Source of the DNA: Ichthyophthirius multifiliis
Lineage: Eukaryota > Ciliophora > Oligohymenophorea > Hymenostomatida
Direction: 5' to 3'
Length of the DNA stretch: 32,750 nt
NCBI RefSeq assembly: GCF_000220395.1
Contig: NW_004086020.1
Coordinates: forward strand, 1-32,750
Translations under genes and position numbers: made by a program
Notes under the pieces: model-generated
Told to the model about the DNA's origin: nothing
Databases searched by the model: none
The model's input: only the letters and a program-made list of their open reading frames with translations
Shown here: positions 23,661 through 32,750 of the stretch, one piece after another
Layout of the letters: the number at the start of each line of letters is the position of its first letter
Numbering within the stretch: position 1 is the stretch's first letter

Positions 23661-25109
23661 TATTACCTTCATAGGCAATTTCATCAGAATAAAAAAAGTT
23701 TTTTCTATACATTATATTATATATTATAAATCTATATTTCCATAGTCCGAAAACTCCCACAATAGGTCCTAAAATTTAAACTGCCATTGTGATAATATAA
23801 GTAAATGGTATTTTAGAAACTATAATTTATAAATAATCGGAAGCTTCAGTATATCCATCAGTAGAAATAATTAATAATTTTATTATTTAATTATATTCTT
23901 ATAAACTTGGTTATCCTACAAACTTTCTTTCGTTTGGCTAAAATTAAAGCCAGAAATCAACTGGAATATCATATAATTTATTATCTATATATATTTTGGC
24001 TGAAAATGTAAGTTAATCATTATCTTTATCAATAAAAATAGTATTTCCTATTTAGAAAGAGAATTATTCTAATATATATATTTTGCCTTCATTATATTAT
24101 TTATTAAATGACTATTATAAATTTAATTCAGGGTTTAGTCTTACAGGCTAGTTTAAATTTATAAATTGTAAGTCTTATAATCTTTCAACTGTTTCTATAT
24201 CATAATTTATATAATCTATTACTTTTATTTAAATCTTTTTTTATTTTAAATAAGTATTTATATATAAATATATTTGATATTTTATTATATTATAATTAAT
24301 TATTGTTTTACTTTTATATCATCAATAGGTTTCTTAATAGCTAATTTGATTCCTCTAGTTAAAAGATTTAGAATAGAATTAGTATCTCCTTCAATTTTAA
24401 TTTGATTTTATTTATAAGATAAAGAAACTAAAACACCTTAATATTTAATATCTTGAAATTTACCATCATCTTCATTTATTTCTAAATAAATAATTAATGT
24501 ATCTTAATTAGTAATAATTTATCTTTATTTATTTTTAAAATCGAATCTAAGAGAACTATCTATATTAATTTCAATAGGATAATAATTTATTTTACTTTTT
24601 AAAATAAATTCAATATATTTTATAACTTTTAATAAAAAATATATATAAATAAAAATATAGATAGAGATAAAAATATAAATAATAAATATATATATATAAT
24701 TTCTATATATATATATATATATATTTATATACATATATATGTATATATTTTTTTTTATCTATTTGTTAATATATATATAAAGATTATTTTTTTTTTTTAT
24801 TTTTATATTTTTATTTTAATATATATATATATACATATATTACTTTTTTAAGATTATTATTAGCCTTCGATTCTAAATTTTATTTCTGTATTAAATTTAT
24901 CAGTGATAATATTTATAATATTAATAATTCCTAATTCAAACAAATTGTTAAATATATCATTTGCTTTATTTATATCTATATTTAATTCTTTATTTATAAA
25001 ATCTTCACTTTAAACTTCTTCATAAGCTAACAAAATAATTTATTTTTAAGTTTATGCATAGATATTTTATTTGTTTTTTTTCAGGGCTTCTTTTTAAATC
25101 TAATTTATG

Positions 25110-25177
<68 letters not shown>

Positions 25178-25863
25178 CATTAAAATTTACTTATATTTAA
25201 ACTATCCCAGTTTGTAAATCAAAATTAATCCAGTCTGGTAATTCATTTAATTATAAATTATTATAATAATAAGCTTTTTTGAATATAATTTTCCTTTTGG
25301 AATAAATAAAGACATTATGTAATTCTATCTATTCTCCTATTTTTAAAATTGTTCCCTTATCTAATTTAGTTTTATATACTTATCCAAAAGAATCATGCTA
25401 AACTAACATAATTTCCGTATGTATTATAATATTATTTTTTAAATTCATAATAACTATCTGATAATATATATATAAAAAAATTATATAAAAAAAAATATAT
25501 AAAAAATTACTCCTTTTTTAGTCATTAAAAATCCTTTTGATAAATCTTCATTTAAGCAAATATCATATGCTGTATTATCTTTGTAATATTAAAATTATTG
25601 TAAAATTTACATATTTCTAATTATATAAGTATATATTTAAATAAATATTTATATTTACTATAAATCTCTTATGTCTACCAAATACAATTACCCATTTTCA
25701 GTTTAAGTAACCAATGCATATTAATCATTTTAAATAATTCTCAAATGTAAAGTCCATCCATTTAATTTTAAAGTATGTAAAATTACCATACTAAATGGAT
25801 TACTTATATCAACTTTAGTTATGAAAAAATATAAATATATAAATATATATATATATATATTTA

Positions 25864-25929
<66 letters not shown>

Positions 25930-26535
25930 TTATAACCCGAAGTTAATCCGTTAAACCCATCGGTTATAATCAAATTTCTTTAATTTTTTAATATTGCCAA
26001 TCCTTCCCCTCCTCTTGTATATAATTTATTTATTAATAAAGGTTTTTTCATATTTTTAATATCTAAAGCTATAACTCCATAATTTCTAATTGTTGCAAAT
26101 GCAAAATTTAAATCTTTTGTAAATAAAGCATCTTCACAAGTACCTATAATTCCGTATTCTGAAGGCTAGAAATTCGATATTAATTAAATGTCCATAAGAT
26201 TATTAATATTTAAAAAAGTAACACCTCTATTTCCATTGCCTATAACAGCCAAAGTTTAATTTTCATTTAAAAAAATTGAATCAGAATCATTATCAGTAAA
26301 TCCATATTAACTTTGATTTATTACCTTAGGTTTATTATAGCCTTCTTCATAACTTATTATACTTAAACCCCCTGAAGATATTCCTCCTAAAACATATTAT
26401 TAATTCATAACAAATACACTATCTGTAATATTACTATCTTCTATACCAACTTAATTTATTAAAGAAAGGATTTTTAACGAATTTCCTTAAACATTTGTAT
26501 CAAAACATATAGTACCATTAGATGATGATGCTCTT

Positions 26536-26568
<33 letters not shown>

Positions 26569-27140
26569 TTTTTATTTTTTTTACGTATATAATTTATAGT
26601 TTTTATAATCACATCTCCATGTCCATTTATCATCTCCCATATGGTCATTGAATAAATTATTTTAGACAAAGTTTAATAAATTTGGTTTATCGGAATTAAA
26701 ATTAGGAATTGATCTTTAGAATACCATAAAATTAAAAGAATCACTAAAAAATATCAAATTTTCATCTTAATTTAATTTCAAATTAATCGCTAAACCAGTC
26801 TAAGGTAAAGTTTCGAATAAAATAAGATTATCAACTTATCTTATATCATATATATTAACTCCTATAGACCTTAATCCAACAAAAAGGAATTTTTCGTCTT
26901 TTGATATATCCATTACTTAAGAAAATGAGTTTAAATTATAATAATAATCATATTTAAAATTTTCGTTTGTACATACTCCAGATTATAAAAGAGATTATAT
27001 ATTAATTAAATAAAGTCCTTATTATTATTCTAAAGCATATATATATTTATTTTATATTAAAATTAATTACAAAGTTATTGCCCAATGATTTCTTTAACAT
27101 TAATATTAAAATATATACTTAAAAAAATAAAAAAAATAAA

Positions 27141-27200
<60 letters not shown>

Positions 27201-27568
27201 CACTTTATTTTTCTATTAATCATAATTCACTTTATATACTTAAATCCCTTTAAAATCATTTGCTAAAAAAGCGTATTTTTAATCCTTATCAAATAATATT
27301 TAATATACTTCGGCCTCTGTTTTTAATTCTTGGTCAAAAGTCATTTAAATAATATTTATGTCTAAACTATATATTTAAACTACATTAGATCCTTAAAGGA
27401 AAACAAATTATTCGTTTTGAGATAATTATAGGTTTATTAAATTTATTTCAAAATTAAATGTTTTTATTAATATAGGCTTATTTATATTTGATATATCTAA
27501 TAAATTTATGTTTTTTTATTAATTTACTATCTATTAACAAAAAAAAAATTTTAATATAAATATTTTTG

Positions 27569-27616
<48 letters not shown>

Positions 27617-27623
27617 TATAAAT

Positions 27624-27656
<33 letters not shown>

Positions 27657-28103
27657 TTATTTATATATAGTTCAAAAATAAATTATTTATAATTGCGGGG
27701 GGGGGAGTTTTTTTTTTTAGTATGTTTTTTTACCCATAAATAATTTTATTAATGCGAAAGCCTAATTTTCATTATTTTTTAATTGGGACTTATTTCTTTA
27801 TAATATACTATAATTGATTATTAAGGCTCTTTTACATCAATGAGCATTATACCGCAATATTATAAACTTACAAAAACATAATTATCTTTAGGTTTTTACA
27901 ATGATATTATATCATTTATTGAAGATTCATTACAAATAGATTTTCCTTCTAATTCGTAAATTTGAAAAGGCGAAAATACAGGAAGTTATTCTTCTAATAA
28001 TTATCCAAAAACACCTATTTATTGAATATTTTTGTGTTTTTATTAAAAAAATTAATACTTAAAATAGAATAAAATATTGAAAGTAAAAATATATAAATGA
28101 CAT
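21814..28103 (-). CDS. giant LVIVD-repeat surface protein with cadherin/dystroglycan-like domains and a transmembrane helix
   Basis: A minus-strand gene of about 6.3 kb with a dozen or so introns, coding roughly 1,500 residues; TGA at 21814-21816. The start (ATG at 28103) gives a hydrophobic leader, MSFIYFYFQYFILFQ, like a signal peptide. Many LVIVD beta-propeller-type repeats follow: YCGIMLIDVKEP, INLLDISNINKPILIK, GVNIYDIRQVDNL, YGVIALDIKNMKKPLL, VDISNPFSMV. Then come cadherin/dystroglycan-like (He_PIG) modules: ELPDWINFDLQTGIV, and IGNTIFIDKDNDQLTFSAKI with FVGQPSLQEYNQIIKLLIIS. A single helix (IITMAVQILGPIVGVFGLWK, about 23730-23812) follows and then a Gln-rich tail. Beyond it PAWFKSIELLHGVLLFIGLP with EILVRIFNEDGYILRQF looks like another such module. 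Mapped introns include 27531-27733, 26533-26584, 25813-25936 and 25579-25658. An A7 run at 28045-28051 may hide one base. Adhesion or surface function is inferred. Confidence 0.7.
22990..23075. repeat. (TA)n microsatellite in surface-protein gene intron
   Basis: Interrupted TA tract in an intron of the minus-strand LVIVD gene. Confidence 0.85.
23602..23657. repeat. (TA)n microsatellite in surface-protein gene intron
   Basis: Pure TA tract of about 28 units, in the intron next to the exon coding the segment just after the transmembrane helix. Confidence 0.9.
25112..25177. repeat. (TA)n microsatellite in surface-protein gene intron
   Basis: Pure TA tract of about 33 units, the longest uninterrupted one seen in the window. 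Confidence 0.9.
25836..25928. repeat. (TA)n microsatellite in surface-protein gene intron
   Basis: TA blocks broken by TTAA and AAAT, filling most of intron 25813-25936. Confidence 0.9.
27147..27197. repeat. (TA)n microsatellite in surface-protein gene intron
   Basis: Pure TA tract within the second intron of the LVIVD gene. Confidence 0.9.
27579..27668. repeat. (TA)n microsatellite in first intron of surface-protein gene
   Basis: Interrupted TA tract in intron 27531-27733, which also contains the G9 run. Confidence 0.9.
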
Positions 28104-28370
28104 TTGTTATTATATTCATTTATATATATTTTTTTTATTTTTTTAAGAATTATTAACTTAATTTATAAATAATATTTAAATGATATAGATAACAGAAATA
28201 ATAAATTTTTAATAATATATGTTAGTAAAAAATTTATTAAAAAAAAGAACTTAAAAAATAAATAATAATAAATAATGTATTAAATTAAATAAAAATTATT
28301 AAAATTGAAATATTTTAAAAATATTATATAAAAATATAAATATTAAAATAAAATAAATATTATATTTTTA

Positions 28371-28413
<43 letters not shown>

Positions 28414-29142
28414 TTTATTTTAATTATTAATTTTTTTTTTTTTATTTTTTTATATTATTTATATTTTATTGATATTATTTAAATTATTAAAATTATAAGA
28501 AAAAATATAATAATTTAAAGCATTAGTATATTTTTAAAATTTTTTTAACAATAAATTTTTCTTAATTAAATGTCTGTTAAAAAATTGTAAATTTTAAAAT
28601 AAAAAAAACTTTTATTTTATATAATATTATAATTGTTATAAATTTGAAATTAGTTTTTTTTTTTATTAAAATAATAATAATTAATAATTTATAATTTAAA
28701 TTTATTAATAATAATAATTAAAATAAATAACTCTTAAAATATTCATAAAAACAAAAATATATATATAAATATTAAAATAAATTTAAACAAAAATTTCTTA
28801 TCACTCATTTTTATATATTCATGACTTACTGAAACATAAACTTAAATGAGTTTTTATTATATAAATTAAAAAATTTTTTAAATCAGATTATAAAAGATTA
28901 AAAGATAAAACCCTAAAATAATAATTATATTTAAATTTAAAAAAAAAAAATAGATAAGTAAAAGGAATAAAATTTTAAAATTTTAACAAAAACTAAGATG
29001 AAAATGGTAAATAAAATAGTCTAACAAAAAAAAAAAAAGTATTGCTAAAAAATATCAGAACTAAATAAAAAAAAAAGATTTTAAATTTATCTAAATATAA
29101 ATCAACAAAATTCCAAAATAAATATTTTTTTAATATATAAAA

Positions 29143-29182
<40 letters not shown>

Positions 29183-29342
29183 TTTATATTATATAAATAC
29201 ATTTATATTTATATATTTATATCTAAATGAATATAATTTATAAATATTTTAATTTTTTTTTAATATAGAAAATTTTATATAAATTTTTTATAAATATTTT
29301 CTTATTATATATATTTTTCATATATATTAATATAAAAGATAA
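28104..29342. promoter_or_regulatory. 1.2 kb divergent intergenic region
   Basis: This separates the starts of the minus-strand surface-protein gene and the plus-strand acyltransferase gene, so it should carry both promoters. It holds (TA)n tracts at 28376-28410 and 29143-29174, many A/T homopolymers, and one perfect 8-bp inverted repeat (ACTCATTT 28803-28810 with AAATGAGT 28844-28851). I see no tRNA, snRNA or coding region. Confidence 0.4.
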
Positions 29343-30539
29343 ATGGATACATAAAGTTTATCTTATAGTTGTATAAATTAATTATCAAAGTAAAATTAAA
29401 ATAAAAAAAAACCAAAAATAACATATACAAAAAGGTTGGTTACGCAATCTTTTTTTAGAGAAATTTAATTAATAGGTTTTAATAATGTCCCTCAAGTAAA
29501 ATAAATTACAAAATTATCTTTAATATAAAACAAAAAATAGAATGAACCATTAATAATATGTAGTAATCATAATAATTAATTCATGGACGGACTAGTATAC
29601 ATAAACAAAAAAAATATAAACTCATATATTAAAAATAAAACTTAACAAAAAAGTTATTAGTTAGTTAGTTAAATAGACATATTAAATTTATTGTAGCTGA
29701 TAAGTCCATGTAAAGGCCCATAATAGGACATTTTGCACGTGCATTAGGGGGAATTCCAGTAAAAAGAGCCGAAGATTTAACAATAAAAGGAAAGGGGAAA
29801 ATATCATATATAGGGGAAGGGAAAATAATAGTTAAAAAATATAATAGATATATAAATATATATAAAAATATAAATACATATACAAAAATAAATACATATA
29901 TATATATATATATATATAGAAATATAAATACATATCTATATTTTTAGGGCTTAGACACTTACTTTATATAATAAATTGAAATTGGTAGTACAATTGTTAT
30001 AAAGGTTTATTTTTTAAAATAAAATAAACTTAAAAAATAAAGGATATTAAATTAAACGTAAAATAAATTATTTCTGAAAAAGAATTGGTTATTTCGGATT
30101 AATATTTTGCTGATTTTTTCTAAAATTAAGATTATAAAATCATCCCAAAAATGGACTATTCTCAAGTTTATGAAAAGGTTTGGGAAGCTTTACATTAAAA
30201 AAAATGTATTGGAATTTTTCCAGAAGGAGGTAGTCATGATAGGACAGATCTATTACCATTAAAAGCAGGGGTTTGTATTATGGCTTTAGGTGCAATGGCA
30301 AAATATAATATGAAAGTGAATTAATTTTATTTTTTATAATTAAACTCCTTTAATTAACTATTTTATAGGTTAAAATATTACCATGTGGTATAAATTATTT
30401 TAGAGGACATAGATTTAGATCTAAAGTTATAATTGAATTTGGATAAGTTTATAATATTCCTGTAGAATTAGTAGAAATGTACTAAAAAAACAAAAAAAAT
30501 GCAATTTCCAAACTATTAAAGGAAATATAAACTGTATTC

Positions 30540-30588
<49 letters not shown>

Positions 30589-31303
30589 CATATATATAAT
30601 AAAGAGACTTAGAGAAACTACTATATAAATGCCTTCATATAAAGAATTAAATGCTATATATATTGCACGAAATATATATTTACATGACGCGAAAAATATA
30701 AGTCCAAAAGAAAAACTTCGACTAAATAGAACATTTGCTTAAGCTTACACTTGTAGAATAGAATCTTAGCAAGCAAAAAATATACTAGAGAAAATAATTA
30801 AATATGACTCTATGCTAAAAAGTTTAGGAACTTCTGATTATTAAGTGAAAACATTTTCATAGAAATTTAAAGTTGATTTCGCGTCTTTCTTTATTTCATT
30901 TATAAAAACTTTACTTTCTTTAGGATTTTCTTTACCGGCTCTTATATTAAATAGTCCTATTGCGTTATTAATGAGATATTTATCTGAAAAAGAAAGAATA
31001 AAAGTATTAAAATAAATATGTATATGTATAATAAAATATGAATAAAAATATAATATATATATATTTATATAAATATTTATATTTTTTAGTGTAAAAATAA
31101 TTCTAAAGTAAAAGTTTTAGGAAAAGACGTAGTTGCTTCATATAAAGTATTATCTGCTTTTGTAATTTTACCAATGTCTAATTTATTGTATACATTTGTT
31201 TTTAATTATATTATAAGACATAAATGCAAATTAATAAAAAATAAAAAAATGTTAAATATTATACTATTTTATTTTTCATGCTATATCCTTTTTATGCTTT
31301 TAG

Positions 31304-31345
<42 letters not shown>

Positions 31346-31384
31346 TAGATATTAATTAATTATTTATTTTATTTTAATTATAAA

Positions 31385-31432
<48 letters not shown>

Positions 31433-31787
31433 TTATTATATATATATTATAAGTTATGTTGAAATCAGCTGATTCTTTAACTAGAAATTTAAGAACTTTA
31501 TAATCTAAATTTCTTTTTTTTACTAATAAATAAAAATTTTTATAATTAAGATAATAAAGAGAAGATTTATATATAGATGTAAATCAATTTTTTATAAAAC
31601 AAAATAATTTATTATTATTTCTTCTAAGATAAGAGAATTTATGAGATAACATTTAAATAAATCTAATATAATTGAAAGATAAAGTGATATTGAATTGAAT
31701 GACAAAGCAAGATATTCATTTTCTAGTTTTGAATCTATAGATTAAGAAGATAATGTTTTTGATTTATTATAAGAAATCGGATGTTGA
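29343..31787 (+). CDS. glycerol-3-phosphate/DHAP O-acyltransferase, GAT/SCT1 type
   Basis: A PlsC-family acyltransferase of some 590 residues that would start glycerolipid synthesis at the ER. Exons: 29343-29495, 29541-29594, 29669-29830, 29948-30004, 30043-30315, 30369-30533, 30605-~31019, 31090-31302, ~31456-31578 and 31629-31787 (TGA 31785). The motifs appear in order: [15 protein letters not shown]; the catalytic [28 protein letters not shown] and [69 protein letters not shown]. The C-terminal half (hydrophobic segments, [26 protein letters not shown]) follows the fungal SCT1/GAT1 order, and the acidic Ser-rich tail ends [20 protein letters not shown]. Borders around 31005-31089 and 31303-31460 do not close in phase and may include a one-base error. 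Most introns are 38-75 nt; the 30534-30604 and 29831-29947 introns hold (TA)n. Confidence 0.85.
30542..30599. repeat. (TA)n microsatellite in acyltransferase intron
   Basis: TA tract filling most of the 71-nt intron 30534-30604. Confidence 0.9.
31389..31447. repeat. (TA)n microsatellite in acyltransferase intron
   Basis: Pure TA tract of about 20 units followed by TCTTTAT and a second short TA block, upstream of the exon coding KSADSLTR. Confidence 0.85.
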
Positions 31788-32750
31788 TATTTTTAATTAA
31801 TAGATGGAATCATATTATTTATATAATATTTAATATATTAATATGAAATTATTAATTTTATATATATATAAATAAATTTATTATTTTGATATTAATTCAG
31901 TTTATTAATGTTATATATAATTTTTAAATATTTTTTTTATTATTAATTTTATATGTAAAGATATTTAATTTATTTTATTAATATAAAACATTTTTATTAT
32001 ATTTATAAATAAAATAGAAAATTTTTTTAAAAAAATATTTAATATTAATTAATTAAATATAGAACAGAAGAAAAAATTTATTATATATTATAAAAAATTC
32101 GGATATTAAATAAAAAAATATTATAGTATTTCTTAAATAAATAAAAATATATATATATATAATTTTATGCAATAAAATTAACTAAATATAAATTTACTTA
32201 TTATATGATCTTCATATTATACAATAAATTTTATAAAATTAAAAAAAAAACTTTTATTAACAATTAATATTTATAGATATTTTTTTATATAAATCGATTA
32301 AAATTATTGAGAAATAAATATATTAGTGTGTTAATATTAAATTAATTAATTAAAAAGAAAAAAAATTATTTTTAAAATCTTTAGAAAGGATTTAAAAAAT
32401 TGATATATTCGTTATGATCGTTATAAATAAATACATAACTACTACTCTTAAAATTATATAAAATATAAATAGATATTTCTAAAATTTAAATATTGAAAAT
32501 AAAAAAAAATGTATATTTATTAAAAAATATTATAAATATGTATATTTAATAAAAAATATTATTAAAATGTTTAAAAGAATTCTAGATAGAAAGATATAAG
32601 AAAAAAATAAAATAAAATAAAAATAAATAAATAAAAATTTTTAATATTAAATATTTAATTAATTATTATATTTTTGTAATTATTTTTAAACATATTAATT
32701 TATAAAATTAAATTTATATATTTTTATATATTATATATATTATTTTTATA
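31788..32750. other. AT-rich intergenic region, no gene seen
   Basis: Almost 1 kb downstream of the acyltransferase gene. It is dominated by A/T homopolymers and short (TA)n. A small imperfect direct repeat occurs at 32509-32566 (about 27-nt unit beginning GTATATTTA and followed by TAAAAAATATTAT). There is no coding-like frame and no RNA gene recognised. Confidence 0.5.

Noticed and set aside
25112-25177. TA arrays as CRISPR, satellite or telomere-related repeats
   Set aside because: They are simple dinucleotide microsatellites without spacers, mostly within introns. No GGGGTT/CCCCAA telomere units occur at either end of the window.
1-32750. tRNA, rRNA or transposase genes
   Set aside because: I looked for GC-richer folded stretches, T-arm-like GGTTCGA motifs and transposase motifs. 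The only TTCGA-type hits lie in protein exons such as FAHD1, and no terminal inverted repeats with an enzyme gene were seen.

Overview
The window is a piece of ciliate nuclear (macronuclear-type) genome. Base composition is extremely AT-rich, and every recognisable protein reads through in-frame TAA and TAG as glutamine and ends at TGA (ciliate nuclear code, as in Tetrahymena, Ichthyophthirius and Paramecium). With the standard code only spurious ORFs of up to about 100 codons appear. Read with Q = TAA/TAG, about 15 genes fill most of the window, split by many GT..AG introns. Intron lengths fall into a short class (about 38-55 nt) and a longer class (about 70-200 nt), the latter often built around (TA)n tracts. 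Composition, code and protein flavour suggest an oligohymenophorean ciliate; the genus cannot be fixed from this sequence. All gene models were read by eye, so exon borders are inferred from GT..AG, phase and protein continuity.

Layout. 192-4964 (+): the 3' part of a TRAPPC11-like gene, a small coiled-coil protein with an acidic tail, a CFAP97/KIAA1430-like ciliary protein and an unrecognised Gln-rich protein. 4965-5849: convergent intergenic stretch. 5850-12042 (-): a RAP-domain putative organellar RNA protein, an FAHD1-type fumarylacetoacetate-hydrolase-fold enzyme and a large TPR protein. 12043-12324: divergent promoter with long A/T runs. 12325-21612 (+): DRC12/CCDC153-like axonemal protein, a small membrane protein, a coiled-coil protein, a BT1-family (folate/biopterin) transporter, a coiled-coil RING-finger protein and a 711-residue unassigned protein. 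21814-28103 (-): a very large LVIVD-repeat surface protein with cadherin/dystroglycan-like domains and a transmembrane helix. 28104-29342: 1.2 kb divergent intergenic region. 29343-31787 (+): glycerol-3-phosphate/DHAP acyltransferase of the GAT/SCT1 type. 31788-32750: intergenic, no gene seen.

The genes do not form one pathway. They are a typical compact mix of housekeeping (trafficking, lipid, small-molecule transport, organellar RNA) and cilium genes. I found no tRNA, rRNA, CRISPR array, transposon or telomere. The most notable signals are single-base reading-frame breaks at poly-A runs in conserved genes (two on canonical A-AAA-AAC/G heptamers), introns without any TGA, the concentration of (TA)n in introns, and the domain order of the giant surface protein. 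No clearly new biological system is evident.
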